64,000 nucleotides of DNA from Kiloniella majae (GCF_002118315.1 NZ_MTSZ01000001.1:186001-250000), one strand, 5' to 3'; counted from the first letter of the stretch, positions 28,444 to 38,101 are shown. Made by a program: numbers and translations. Notes: generated from the sequence alone by a model not told the origin.

Positions 28444-29448
28444 ATGACAGGTTTATCCAGAAGAACCGTTCTTGCGCTTGCTGCCGCAGGTTTGGCAAGT
28501 GCAACGCTTGGCGCAACAGGTGCTTTTGCAAAAACCATTAAGGTCGCAGGTATCTATACACAGCCTATTCAGCAAAAATGGGATGCACGCCTGCACGAGG
28601 CACTGGTTGCCGCAAAAGAAGCCGGTGAGATCGAATATGTCTTTTCAGAAAAAGTTGCCAATACCGACTACGTTCGTGTGTTGAGAGAATATTCTGAAAG
28701 CAAAGTTGATCTGATCGTTGGTGAAGCCTTTGGTATCAGCCGCGAAGCCCGCAAAGTCGCAGATGATTATAAAGATGTTGCCTATTTGATGGGTGATCCC
28801 TTTAAACCCCACGGGGATAATTTCTCTGTCTTTGATAACTACATTCACGAACCCTGTTATCTTATGGGTATTCTTGCCGGAAGCATGAGCAAATCAGGCA
28901 AGATCGGCATGGTCGGTGGCTATCCGATTGGTGAGGTCAACCGTCTGTTCCACGCCTTTATGGCGGGTGCGCTATCCGTGAACCCCAATGCACAGTTCAA
29001 AGTCAACTTCATCGGATCCTGGTATGATCCCCCGAAAGCAAAAGAAGCCGCCTTTGCACAGATCGAAGCCGGGGTTGATGTTCTCTATGCAGAGCGTGCA
29101 GGTGTTGTTGATGCGGCACGTGACAAAGGTATTCTGGCCTTTGGTAACGTGAACGATATGAACAAGGAAGAAAATGGTAAAGATGTTGTTGTTACCTCTG
29201 CCCTTTGGCATATGGAATCAGCAATTGGACATGCCATTAGCCAGGTAAAAGCAGGTACCTATTCTGCTGCTGATTATAAAGAGTGGACCATGATGCAAAA
29301 GGGAGGAGCTTCCCTCGCCCCTTATTATGAGTTCGAAGATAAGATACCAGCAGATGCCAAGGCTAAGGTCGAACAAGTAAAAGCAGATATCCTCTCGGGT
29401 AAGTTTGTTGTTGAGATCAACGACAACGAGCCCAAATCGACCTATTAG
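28444..29448 (+). CDS. BMP family substrate-binding protein, importer 2
   Basis: A 334-residue BMP/PnrA-like periplasmic binding protein. The N-terminus has a twin-arginine-like signal (SRRTVLALAAAGLASATLG), which suggests Tat export; importer 1's binding protein lacks this. Family marks are IKVAGIYTQPIQQKWDARL, a DNFSVFDNYIHEPCYLMGILAG block and GKIGMVGGYPIGEVNRLF. ATG 28444 follows a strong GGGAGGG site. The gene starts the second importer operon, which ends with cytosine deaminase, so the ligand may be a pyrimidine or its nucleoside. Confidence 0.92.
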   Translation: MTGLSRRTVLALAAAGLASATLGATGAFAKTIKVAGIYTQPIQQKWDARLHEALVAAKEAGEIEYVFSEKVANTDYVRVLREYSESKVDLIVGEAFGISREARKVADDYKDVAYLMGDPFKPHGDNFSVFDNYIHEPCYLMGILAGSMSKSGKIGMVGGYPIGEVNRLFHAFMAGALSVNPNAQFKVNFIGSWYDPPKAKEAAFAQIEAGVDVLYAERAGVVDAARDKGILAFGNVNDMNKEENGKDVVVTSALWHMESAIGHAISQVKAGTYSAADYKEWTMMQKGGASLAPYYEFEDKIPADAKAKVEQVKADILSGKFVVEINDNEPKSTY

Positions 29449-29457
29449 CCGCCTTCC

Positions 29458-29512
29458 ATCCCCGATCTTGTTTTTCCTCAAACCATTTTGGGGGGGGATC
29501 GGGGATTTTTTT
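29458..29512 (+). terminator. terminator or attenuator between BMP and ATPase genes
   Basis: ATCCCCGATC (29458-29467) pairs with GATCGGGGAT (29497-29506) around a 29-nt loop and is followed by seven T. It lies directly after the BMP stop. Partial read-through would give high binding-protein and low transporter expression. Confidence 0.75.
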
Positions 29513-29681
29513 GAAGGAGTATTTATCAGTTTTTCTTCAAAAACGTATTTAGGCGAATAGATAAAGATGTAATTATAATTGATACTTAAGCTTTGTTTGG
29601 GTATCAATCCAGGAATTATCCATTTCTTTCTCGTCCCGCTATTTCAAGACAATTCTGTTCTTGCATTTCTTGAGGCATAAC

Positions 29682-31277
29682 ATGGCTTTGCTTGCCTTTC
29701 ATAACATTACCAAGCGCTTTGGCTCTCTTGTCGCCAACGACGATATTTCCTTTTCACTCGATAGAGGTGAGGTCATTGCCCTGCTCGGGGAAAATGGCGC
29801 AGGAAAAACGACCCTGATGAATATCCTGTACGGTCACTATACGGCGGATGAGGGATATATAGAAGTCGATGGACAGAAACTGCCCGCCGGGCAAACAGAT
29901 GCCGCAATTAACGCCGGAATTGGCATGGTTCATCAGCATTTTACATTGGCTGAAAACCTTACTGTCCTTGAAAACATCATGCTTGGCACCGAAAGTTTGT
30001 GGTCACTGGGCCAAAAACGCGCGCCCGCCAAGGCAAAGCTGGCACAGATGTCAAAGGATTATGGCCTTAAGGTTAATCCCGATGCCCGTATCGCTGATCT
30101 GTCTGTCGGGGAACGCCAGCGGGTCGAAATTCTGAAAGCGCTCTATCGGGATGCCCGGGTTCTGATACTGGATGAACCCACAGCGGTTTTGACACCACAG
30201 GAAGCTGACAGCCTGTTTAAAACCTTAAAAAGCCTGACCAAAGAAGGCTTTGCCATTATCTTTATATCTCACAAACTTCACGAAATTCTTGCCATCAGTA
30301 CACGGGTAGAGGTTTTACGACGCGGAAAAATTGTTGGCAGCATTGAAACAGAAAAAGCTGACCGAAAACTGCTGGCCGAAATGATGGTCGGCCGCACCGT
30401 TGAACGCCCGGTTCTGGAACAAATGACAATTGGAAAACCAATTGTCGAACTTGAAGACGTCAGCGTCGAAGACAAAAACAAAGACACCAGTGGTATTCCA
30501 AAACTCAATCAGGTCAATCTTACAGTTCATCAGCATGAAATTGTAGGTATCGCCGGTGTTGCCGGGAACGGGCAATCAACCCTTGCCGATCTGCTTTCCG
30601 GTCTGGAAAAACCTGATGCGGGCACTTTTACTCTGCTAGGTAATGCCGTAACCAGCGCTTCACCTGCCGACATTGTGCACCGGGGTGTCGGACGTATTCC
30701 CGAGGATCGTCATAGCTCTGGCGTCGTTGGCGAGATGATGCTGTGGGAAAACCTTATCAGTGAAGACTTACGACATGCACCCGTGTCCAAAGCCGGCGTT
30801 TTAATAGATCGAAAAGCCTGTCTGGAACGGGCCAACAAACTGATCGATGCCTTTGATATCAGATGCGAAGGCCCGGAAGCAGAAACCAAGCTGCTTTCCG
30901 GCGGGAACATGCAAAAACTCATTCTCGCTAGGGCTCTATCGCCGCAGCCTGATTTTATTCTCGCCAATCAACCTGTGCGCGGTCTGGATGAAGGCGCGAT
31001 TGCCTATGTACATGGACAACTTCTTGCGGCCAGAAAACGTGGTGCTGCCGTTCTCCTCATTTCCGAAGATCTAGATGAACTCTTTGCCCTGTGTGACCGG
31101 ATTGCCGTTATGTACCACGGCAACCTGACACCAAGTTACGATGCCAAAACTCTGACAACTGCCGAAGTAGGTTTGATGATGGCCGGAACAAACCATTCAG
31201 AACAGACACACTCTGAAAACACAAATCATTCGGTGACAACGAATTCTGGCAACGAGGAACAGCCCCATGCAAATTGA
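29682..31277 (+). CDS. ABC importer ATPase, system 2
   Basis: A 531-residue double ABC ATPase, paralogous to the one at 14325-15929. The first cassette has GENGAGKTTLMNILYG (Walker A), [11 protein letters not shown] (signature) and [17 protein letters not shown] (Walker B). The degenerate second has [27 protein letters not shown] and FILANQPVRGLDEGA. The C-terminus ends in a Ser/Thr/Asn-rich tail. ATG 29682, with GAGG upstream, was preferred over the in-frame start 7 codons earlier. The gene overlaps the next permease by 11 nt. Confidence 0.92.
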   Translation: MALLAFHNITKRFGSLVANDDISFSLDRGEVIALLGENGAGKTTLMNILYGHYTADEGYIEVDGQKLPAGQTDAAINAGIGMVHQHFTLAENLTVLENIMLGTESLWSLGQKRAPAKAKLAQMSKDYGLKVNPDARIADLSVGERQRVEILKALYRDARVLILDEPTAVLTPQEADSLFKTLKSLTKEGFAIIFISHKLHEILAISTRVEVLRRGKIVGSIETEKADRKLLAEMMVGRTVERPVLEQMTIGKPIVELEDVSVEDKNKDTSGIPKLNQVNLTVHQHEIVGIAGVAGNGQSTLADLLSGLEKPDAGTFTLLGNAVTSASPADIVHRGVGRIPEDRHSSGVVGEMMLWENLISEDLRHAPVSKAGVLIDRKACLERANKLIDAFDIRCEGPEAETKLLSGGNMQKLILARALSPQPDFILANQPVRGLDEGAIAYVHGQLLAARKRGAAVLLISEDLDELFALCDRIAVMYHGNLTPSYDAKTLTTAEVGLMMAGTNHSEQTHSENTNHSVTTNSGNEEQPHAN

Positions 31278-32316
31278 ACCTCGGGAACACGTTGCCGCCT
31301 GGCGTATTGCCTTGGCACCAGTTGCCGCTGTCTTTATCTCACTGTTAATTGGATCTGTCCTGATCCTGTGGGTTGGTGCATCTGTGTTAGAAGCTTATAG
31401 CCTGTTGGTCAAAGGTGCTGTGGGGTCCAGCTTTGCCCTGACAGAAACACTGACGCGCTCTATTCCGCTGATTTTTACCGGACTGGCGGCAACAATCGCC
31501 TTTCGCGCCAAGTTTTATAACATCGGAGCCGAAGGACAGCTTTATTGCGGGGCCTTGGCCGCAACATTTTTTGGCACCGGCCTGATCACCCTGCCCCCGT
31601 TGCTGATGATCCCTTTCCTGATGCTGGTTGGTGCCTTGGCAGGTGGTGCAGCTCTTGCCGTGCCCGTTATGCTAAAAACCCACCTTAAAGTGGATGAAGT
31701 TGTCACAACCCTGTTGCTCAACTTTGTGATCCTGCTTTTTGTCGGGTATTTTCTGGAAGGTCCTTTGAAAGACCCAATGTCCATGGGCTGGCCGCAAGCT
31801 GAACCCATCATTGACGAAGGTCTTTTTCCCAGTCTCGTTGATAAAAGTCGATTACACTTTGGCTTTGTCTTTGCCATTATCGGATCTGTCCTTTGCTGGG
31901 CCATGATGCGTTTTACCGTATGGGGCTATGAAATCAGAGCTGTCGGGCTTAATGCCTCTGCTGCCAAGTTTGCAGGCATTAACGTAAACGCTACTGTCAT
32001 CCGCACAGCTTTAATCAGCGGTGGACTTGCCGGGATTGCCGGGGTCAGCGAAGTCGCCGGGCTAAAGGGATATCTGACGCTCGACATTTCCCCCGGATTT
32101 GGCTACACGGGCATCGCCGTAGCCATGCTGGCACAGCTAAACCCGCTAGCAGTGATCCTCTCGGCACTTTTCATTTCCATGATTTATGTCGGCGCAGATT
32201 CCATGAGCCGGGCAATTAACATTCCGACCTATATCGCAGATGTTCTGGTTGGTCTTTCCGTCCTTTCCATACTTGTCAGTGTGATGCTAACCCGCTATCG
32301 CGTGAGGTTCAGATAA
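31267..32316 (+). CDS. ABC importer permease, system 2 (first)
   Basis: A 349-residue membrane permease of the BPD-transp-2 family. The [16 protein letters not shown] block near residue 80 and [17 protein letters not shown] near 253 match the counterpart in importer 1. About nine hydrophobic helices are visible. It overlaps the ATPase gene by 11 nt and precedes the second permease by 4 nt, so translation is probably coupled. Confidence 0.9.
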   Translation: MQIEPREHVAAWRIALAPVAAVFISLLIGSVLILWVGASVLEAYSLLVKGAVGSSFALTETLTRSIPLIFTGLAATIAFRAKFYNIGAEGQLYCGALAATFFGTGLITLPPLLMIPFLMLVGALAGGAALAVPVMLKTHLKVDEVVTTLLLNFVILLFVGYFLEGPLKDPMSMGWPQAEPIIDEGLFPSLVDKSRLHFGFVFAIIGSVLCWAMMRFTVWGYEIRAVGLNASAAKFAGINVNATVIRTALISGGLAGIAGVSEVAGLKGYLTLDISPGFGYTGIAVAMLAQLNPLAVILSALFISMIYVGADSMSRAINIPTYIADVLVGLSVLSILVSVMLTRYRVRFR

Positions 32317-32320
32317 AGCC

Positions 32321-33268
32321 ATGATGGATATTCTTGAAATACTCGTTTCTGCTGGCTTCTGGGCGGCAACAATTCGCATCGTAAGTCCACTAATTCTTGG
32401 CACACTCGGTGAACTTATCTGCGAGAGAGCTGGCGTTCTCAACCTTGGGATCGAAGGCATTATGACCATGGGCGCCATGTCTGGATGGATGTGGGTCTAT
32501 ATGGGGGGTGATTTATGGACGGGCGTTATGTTTGCAGCCTTTATGGGGCTGATATTCGGCCTGTTGCACAGCATATTCACCGTTTATCTGGGCCTTTCCC
32601 AGCATGTTACCGGGATCGGGATTACTCTCTTTGCCTCTTCGCTTAGCTATTACGTCTATCGTATGTTGTTGCCGGATGCGACCACGCCCCCGAAAATTGA
32701 ACCTTTCCAGGTCTATGAAGTTCCCTTCCTGTCAGAAATTCCGGTTATTGGCGAAGCACTCTTTAGCCAGACGCCCCTGACCTATCTCGCCCTGATCCTT
32801 GTGCCTGTTGTCTGGTATGTGCTGTACAAGACGCCACTTGGGCTTGCCGTACGTATGGCCGGGGAAAACCCCATGGCAGTCGAAGCACAAGGCATTAACG
32901 TTCTTTCTATCCGGACCGGGGCCGTGATGGTCGGTAGTGCCTTTATGGCAGTGGGCGGCGCCTTTATTACCATGTCTGCCTTTGATGCCTTTTTCTTTGG
33001 TATGATCAATGGCCGTGGCTGGATCTGCATTGCGCTGGTTATATTTGCTTCGTGGAAACCCGGAAAGGCCTTGATAGGCGCACTACTGTTTGCCGGACTT
33101 GATGCGTTACAGGTACGTGCACAGCAAACGGCTGGCGCTTTAATCCCTTATCAATTCTTCCTGATGATGCCTTATATTCTCAGTATCGTTGCAATGGTTA
33201 TCATGGCCCGCAAAGCCAGTTACCCCAAAGCCCTTCTGGTTCCCTTCCGCAGAGGCGAACGGACATGA
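32321..33268 (+). CDS. ABC importer permease, system 2 (second)
   Basis: A 315-residue membrane permease of the BPD-transp-2 family, with GELICERAGVLNLGIEGIM near residue 31 and about nine hydrophobic segments. It is the partner of the preceding permease and the paralogue of 17017-17937. The end of the gene is 72 nt before the cytosine deaminase gene. Confidence 0.9.
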   Translation: MMDILEILVSAGFWAATIRIVSPLILGTLGELICERAGVLNLGIEGIMTMGAMSGWMWVYMGGDLWTGVMFAAFMGLIFGLLHSIFTVYLGLSQHVTGIGITLFASSLSYYVYRMLLPDATTPPKIEPFQVYEVPFLSEIPVIGEALFSQTPLTYLALILVPVVWYVLYKTPLGLAVRMAGENPMAVEAQGINVLSIRTGAVMVGSAFMAVGGAFITMSAFDAFFFGMINGRGWICIALVIFASWKPGKALIGALLFAGLDALQVRAQQTAGALIPYQFFLMMPYILSIVAMVIMARKASYPKALLVPFRRGERT

Positions 33269-33340
33269 TACGAACGAACACAATGTTGGCACTTGATCTC
33301 GGCAACTGTATTTAACGAACGGTAATTAACGGAAAACCCC

Positions 33341-34633
33341 ATGTTTGATCTCATTATCAAAAACGCCCGACTTGCTGATAGCACAGATGCTAAAAACAGC
33401 GTTGATATCGCCGTTAAGGACGACCGTATTGTCGAAATAAATCCGCATATTACGGATGGCATTGTCGAGGGACAGACAGAGATCATTGATGCCAAAGGCC
33501 ATCTGGTTACTGCCCCCTTTATTGATCCGCATTTCCACCTTGATTCCACCCTCAGTCTTGGCCACCCCAGATTGAACGAAAGCGGTACTCTGCTGGAAGG
33601 TATTCAGCTTTGGGGAGAACTAAAACCGCACCTGACCCACGAAGCAATCAAGGAACGTGTGCACGCCCTCGCCCGCTGGTCCATCGCCCGTGGCACCTTG
33701 GCAATACGCAGCCATGTGGATACCAGCGACGACCGCCTGCTTGCTGTTGGTGCCCTGCTGGAAGCCAAGAAAGAACTCGCCCCCTGGATTGATATTCAGC
33801 TGGTCGCCTTTCCTCAGGATGGGTATTTTCGCTATGAGAAAGCGGCAGAGAACCTGAAACGTGCCCTGGATATGGGCGTTGATGTTGTTGGCGGCATTCC
33901 CCATTTCGAACGCACCATGGATGATGGTGCCCGTTCAGTAAAAGCACTTTGTGAAATTGCGGCTGATCGCGGTTTGCTGGTTGATATGCACTGTGATGAA
34001 AGCGATGATCCCAATTCCCGCCACATCGAAACCCTTGCCAGCGAAACCGTGCGCTTGGGCTTACAGGGACGTGTGGCCGGATCTCACCTGACATCCATGC
34101 ATTCCATGGATAATTACTACGTCAGCAAGCTCCTGCCTCTGATCAAGGAAGCTGAGATCACAGCGATCCCTAACCCGCTGATCAACATAACGCTGCAAGG
34201 TCGCCACGACAGCTATCCAAAACGACGCGGCATGACACGGGTCAAGGAAATGACAGCCATGGGCATTAACGTCGCCCTTGGCCACGATTGTGTTATGGAC
34301 CCTTGGTATAGCTTTGGCAGCCACGACATGCTCGAAGTCGCCCATATGGCAACTCATGTCGGTCAAATGACGGGCGTTGCAGAAACCAAAGCCATGTTCA
34401 AAGCTGTCACCGAAAATTCAGCCCAGGTCATGCACCTGCCGGATTATGGCATTGCCAAAGGCAACTTCGCTGATCTGGTGATCTTACAAGCAAAAGACCC
34501 CATCGAAGCCATCCGCCTGCGCCCTGCCCGACTGTATGTGATACGTCGGGGGAAGGTTATCAGCACAACCGCCCCCGTAGAGGCACAGCTTAATCTGGAT
34601 GGGAAAAAGGAAACGGTGAATTTCCTGAGATAG
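33341..34633 (+). CDS. codA: cytosine deaminase
   Basis: Cytosine deaminase converts cytosine to uracil and ammonia. The 430-residue amidohydrolase shows APFIDPHFHLDST (HxH) near residue 58, DMHCDESDDPNSRH near 215, GSHLTSMHSMDNYYV near 246 and GHDCVMDPWYSFG near 314. All are hallmarks of the CodA family. It lies downstream of importer 2 and probably acts on an imported base. Related creatinine or isocytosine deaminases cannot be excluded. The start has a weak site; the gap to the permease is only 72 nt. Confidence 0.9.
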   Translation: MFDLIIKNARLADSTDAKNSVDIAVKDDRIVEINPHITDGIVEGQTEIIDAKGHLVTAPFIDPHFHLDSTLSLGHPRLNESGTLLEGIQLWGELKPHLTHEAIKERVHALARWSIARGTLAIRSHVDTSDDRLLAVGALLEAKKELAPWIDIQLVAFPQDGYFRYEKAAENLKRALDMGVDVVGGIPHFERTMDDGARSVKALCEIAADRGLLVDMHCDESDDPNSRHIETLASETVRLGLQGRVAGSHLTSMHSMDNYYVSKLLPLIKEAEITAIPNPLINITLQGRHDSYPKRRGMTRVKEMTAMGINVALGHDCVMDPWYSFGSHDMLEVAHMATHVGQMTGVAETKAMFKAVTENSAQVMHLPDYGIAKGNFADLVILQAKDPIEAIRLRPARLYVIRRGKVISTTAPVEAQLNLDGKKETVNFLR

Positions 34634-34815
34634 CTGTAAGCAGCAGCACTTCAAGCTGCGTTTATCGAGTTTTTGATATAACATCAAAGGCGAATGAAAT
34701 CAGATAACACGCGAATATCAATCAGATCAAAGCCTTAACTACTTTGTTTCATTAGTGGTCATCAGTGCATCTATTATACTGATTTATAGTCTAATAGATT
34801 AAAAAGATAAATTTG

Positions 34816-35469
34816 TTACTCTTGTAGAGATTTAATAATTTGTCGAATTTTCGTGGCATTTTCACTGGAGTTTTCAAAGATAAACGCACTTGAACACGGC
34901 GCTTGAAGGACGGTCATCAAATTTGGTTCAATACTTGACGGAATAGTTGCCGATGGTCCTCGTAATGGAGGGCGCGTATCGGTAGGATTCCTCAATGCTA
35001 TTAAATATAAAGAATCAGAAAGGTTATCAGGCTCGCCAAAAGTTGAGTTGTTCCAAGTCACCGTAGTTGTGTTGGATACATTTCCTAAAAGCACCTCTCT
35101 AACATCGATATCGAAGCGCGCATAGTCAGTTAAAAATGAGCGTTGTTCTATTATACTCCTTTTTTCTGCTCGCTCTTTTTCTGATAGCCCCGTTTGCTTT
35201 TCGAGAGCAGCAATTGTTTGTTTCCTAAAATTTTTATCTTTAACAATCTCATAATTAATTACTTTGCCTACAACTACAGCTTCGGCATATTTGACATCTT
35301 CCAAAACCATTCTTGCGCTAATAATGCAGGCATTTGCAGGACTCGAAAGAAAAATAACGTACGAGCTTAAACACAATATAATCAGACGCTTTATGTTGTT
35401 TTTATTCTCGATTTTATTGGTATCATTACGGCCACCAAGGACTTCATTATTTCCGATAATCTTTGTCAT
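34816..35469 (-). CDS. hypothetical secreted protein
   Basis: A protein of 217 residues without a recognised family. ATG 35469 with AAGGTG at 8 nt is the best start; upstream in-frame codons extend the open frame to 35634. A hydrophobic segment (LIILCLSSYVIFLSSPANA) after a charged stretch suggests an internal-looking signal peptide with a long n-region. The mature part has VVVGKVINYEIVKD, a coiled charged segment and a DIDVREVLLGN block, as seen in proteins with a TIMP-like/OB-fold. It is AT-rich compared with neighbours. Confidence 0.6.
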   Translation of the reverse strand: MTKIIGNNEVLGGRNDTNKIENKNNIKRLIILCLSSYVIFLSSPANACIISARMVLEDVKYAEAVVVGKVINYEIVKDKNFRKQTIAALEKQTGLSEKERAEKRSIIEQRSFLTDYARFDIDVREVLLGNVSNTTTVTWNNSTFGEPDNLSDSLYLIALRNPTDTRPPLRGPSATIPSSIEPNLMTVLQAPCSSAFIFENSSENATKIRQIIKSLQE

Positions 35470-35625
35470 TGAATTCACCTTGTTAGATTCAATATAGACA
35501 GTCCGCTTTTGGGCGATTGTGGAAGTACTTGTATTAGAAAAGACATTATATAAAACACCCAAAAATACAATCTTTAGTGTAATATTAAACTCTATAACTA
35601 ATACCTTTTTCTTGACGCTAAAACG

Positions 35626-35656
35626 CTTTGACAATTGAAGGTAATAATTGTCAAAG
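35626..35656. promoter_or_regulatory. inverted repeat upstream of ilvA
   Basis: CTTTGACAATT and AATTGTCAAAG are perfect 11-bp arms around a 9-nt spacer, in the 303-nt gap between the secreted-protein gene and ilvA. Each arm holds a TTGACA box on one strand. This suggests an operator that overlaps divergent promoters. Nothing else is evident in this gap. Confidence 0.55.
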
Positions 35657-35772
35657 ATGCAACGCGTTTACAGAACTGCCGCGAATGCATGAGAGCTATT
35701 CGCATATGCCCTATACAAAAACCGGCAGAGCGACTATACAAATAGCTGTTGTTCTTCAAGGGTTAAGAGATA

Positions 35773-37050
35773 ATGACTGCATTCAAGGGTTCCGTTCAGA
35801 AAGCGCGGCAAAATATTTCGACTGTTTTTTCGGAAACGCCGCTACAGCACAACCGTTTTCTGTCGGATAAATACGACTGTAATGTTTATCTCAAACGTGA
35901 AGACCTGACCCCGGTCCGCAGTTATAAAATCCGCGGGGCCTTTAACTTTTTCAGCAAGGCACTTGAGAATGGTCATGGTGCTACAGATGACCAGCAGTTT
36001 GCCGAGCAACAATTTGTATGCGCTTCTGCGGGGAACCATGCACAGGGCTTTGCCTATACCTGTAATCATTTCAAAAAGCGCGGCACGGTCTTTATGCCAA
36101 CGACAACGCCGCAGCAAAAAATACACAAGACCCGTGCCTTTGGCGGTCAGTATATTGACGTAAAACTGGTCGGGGATATCTTTGACGAGGCCTACGAAGC
36201 AGCCCACAGGTTCGCCGATGAAGAAAATGCCTTTATGGTACCACCCTTTGATCATCCCGATATCATAGAAGGACAGGCAACGATTGGGCTGGAAATCATG
36301 CATCAACTGGGAGGCGAAGCTCTTGATACCTTGATCATGCCCACAGGCGGCGGCGGATTGGCGGCGGGCGTGACCCAATACCTTAAAGAAACATCCCCCG
36401 ACACTGATTTCTGGTTTGTTGAACCCGAAGGCGCACCAAGCCTAAAAGAAAGCCTTGCCGCAGGCGAACGCATCAAACTGGACAGCATTGATAACTTTGT
36501 TGATGGTGCTGCCGTTGCCCTAATCGGGGAACATAACTTTGAAGCACTCAAGGATTTTTCTGCGGATCGCGTTCTCCTTGCCCCCGAAGATCGCCTGTGC
36601 GCCACTATGATTACCATGCTCAATATCGAAGGTGTTGTTCTGGAACCCGCCGGTGCCCTAACTATTGATATTCTGCAATCCCTCGATCCCGAAAGTATCA
36701 GAGGCAAGAACGTTGTCTGCGTTACCTCTGGCGGGAACTTCGACTTTGAACGCCTGCCCGAAGTAAAAGAGCGCGCCCTGAAATACGCTGGCCTCAAAAA
36801 ATACTATGTTCTGCGCATGCCCCAGCGTCCCGGTGCATTGAAAGACTTCCTATTCCTTCTCGGCGAAGATGACGATATCGCCCGTTTCGAGTACCTGAAA
36901 AAATCTGCCCGCAACTTCGGTTCGATCCTGATCGGGATCGAAACCAAAAACCCGAAGAACTTCGAAACACTGATGGAAAAATTCCACGAAAACGGCATCC
37001 AGTTTCAGGACATCACCAACAATGAAATTCTGGCGAACTTTTTGATTTAG
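35773..37050 (+). CDS. ilvA: threonine dehydratase (threonine ammonia-lyase)
   Basis: Threonine ammonia-lyase makes 2-oxobutanoate for isoleucine synthesis. The 425-residue protein has the fold-type II PLP domain with the lysine in SYKIRGAFNFF near residue 51. ASAGNHAQGFAYT lies near 85 and GGGGLAAGVTQ near 197. One ACT-like regulatory domain is at the C-terminus (about 335-425, YYVLRMPQRPGALKDFLFLL). The single regulatory domain is the short biosynthetic type. AAGAG precedes the ATG. A long inverted repeat at 35626-35656 may regulate it. Confidence 0.93.
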   Translation: MTAFKGSVQKARQNISTVFSETPLQHNRFLSDKYDCNVYLKREDLTPVRSYKIRGAFNFFSKALENGHGATDDQQFAEQQFVCASAGNHAQGFAYTCNHFKKRGTVFMPTTTPQQKIHKTRAFGGQYIDVKLVGDIFDEAYEAAHRFADEENAFMVPPFDHPDIIEGQATIGLEIMHQLGGEALDTLIMPTGGGGLAAGVTQYLKETSPDTDFWFVEPEGAPSLKESLAAGERIKLDSIDNFVDGAAVALIGEHNFEALKDFSADRVLLAPEDRLCATMITMLNIEGVVLEPAGALTIDILQSLDPESIRGKNVVCVTSGGNFDFERLPEVKERALKYAGLKKYYVLRMPQRPGALKDFLFLLGEDDDIARFEYLKKSARNFGSILIGIETKNPKNFETLMEKFHENGIQFQDITNNEILANFLI

Positions 37051-37144
37051 CAATTAAAATTAAAGAATTTTAAAAATAATTCTCGATCAATTCCATAGGT
37101 CATGAACAAGTTATTCCGTTAAATGAACTTCATTCAGCCCACCT

Positions 37145-37567
37145 TTACAATGCTGTAGTGACATCCCGTTGTATCAAGCCAGAATCAGCGACCTGCCACA
37201 CTCCTTTTACACAACCATCTTTATCAATGTCCCAGCAATGCGAAAACCGGACTTCTATTTTGTTCGGCACATGCTTTCCTACTATATGATAATGCCCCAA
37301 AACCACCACTGTGTTCTCGCTATCAATAAAGCGGTCAGGATGTGCACCAAAAGACTCAAAATTCGCCAATAACTTCGGGTAAAACTCACCGAACACTTCG
37401 ACAATACCCCGATAAATACCGCTTCCCGGAAAACCAGGTGATACATTCCAGACTGGCTCTTTCGTTAACAAAGACAAAAGGCCTTCACGGTCTTTTCTCT
37501 TCAGTGCCAAGTATAGGCTTTTGATGGTACGGATATTCGCTGAATCTTCTTCATTTAAAATCAACAA
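37145..37567 (-). CDS. SnoaL-like / NTF2-fold protein
   Basis: A 140-residue protein with the pattern of SnoaL-like NTF2-fold proteins: an N-terminal helix (IRTIKSLYLALKRKDREGLL), WNVSPGFPGSGIYRGI, a central strand VVVLGHYHI and a C-terminal HCWDIDKDGCVKGVWQVAD. Such proteins are often small-molecule isomerases or ketosteroid-isomerase relatives, or ligand binders. The function here is unknown. It is a single minus-strand gene between two plus-strand genes. Confidence 0.75.
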   Translation of the reverse strand: MLILNEEDSANIRTIKSLYLALKRKDREGLLSLLTKEPVWNVSPGFPGSGIYRGIVEVFGEFYPKLLANFESFGAHPDRFIDSENTVVVLGHYHIVGKHVPNKIEVRFSHCWDIDKDGCVKGVWQVADSGLIQRDVTTAL

Positions 37568-37675
37568 ATCTAGTATCTCGTTTACATTTTAATAAAAATT
37601 ACACTCCATTAAATTTATATAAAAACTAAATATTGTACAGTAATTTTCTTAAATAAATTAAATTGGATTATTTCA

Positions 37676-38101
37676 ATGTCAGAAATGACTAACATCGCGA
37701 TGATTTTGGCAGCTTTTTTAAGCGCTATTGCAGCCATCCTTCACATTGCTATCATATTTGGTGGCGCGTCTTGGTATCGGTTTTTTGGGGCAGGCGAACA
37801 GATGGCCATGGCTGCTAAATCTGGGCGCATCTACCCAGCATTCTTCACACTCATGATCGCCCTGGTCCTTACTATATGGGCTGCATATGCACTTTCGGGT
37901 GCTGAACTATTTCCGCCCTTGCCATTTTTGAAATTAATTCTCAGCTTAATCACTGTGGCATATTTATTACGCGGCAGCTTGATCTTCTGGCTTGTATTTT
38001 TTGATCGCAGTAAGATGACCCCATTTCTTTGTTGGAGTTCAATAATTTGCCTCTTCTATGGGATCGTCCATCTCTATGGTATCTTTCAAATTCCAGACTA
38101 A
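37676..38101 (+). CDS. hypothetical four-helix membrane protein
   Basis: A 141-residue integral membrane protein with four hydrophobic helices: ILAAFLSAIAAILHIAIIFGG near the N-terminus, FTLMIALVLTIWAAYAL, ILSLITVAYLLRGSLIFWL and SIICLFYGIVHLYGIF. A short GASWYRFFGAGEQM loop lies between the first two. The family is not recognised by name, though such proteins are common in proteobacteria. The ATG lies directly after an AT-rich leader with no clear ribosome site. Confidence 0.75.
   Translation: MSEMTNIAMILAAFLSAIAAILHIAIIFGGASWYRFFGAGEQMAMAAKSGRIYPAFFTLMIALVLTIWAAYALSGAELFPPLPFLKLILSLITVAYLLRGSLIFWLVFFDRSKMTPFLCWSSIICLFYGIVHLYGIFQIPD

Noticed and set aside
33648-34094. 148-codon minus-strand frame opposite codA
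   Set aside because: Antisense of a strongly conserved amidohydrolase; composition typical of shadow frames.
36303-36797. 164-codon minus-strand frame opposite ilvA
   Set aside because: Low-complexity antisense frame inside a conserved enzyme gene.
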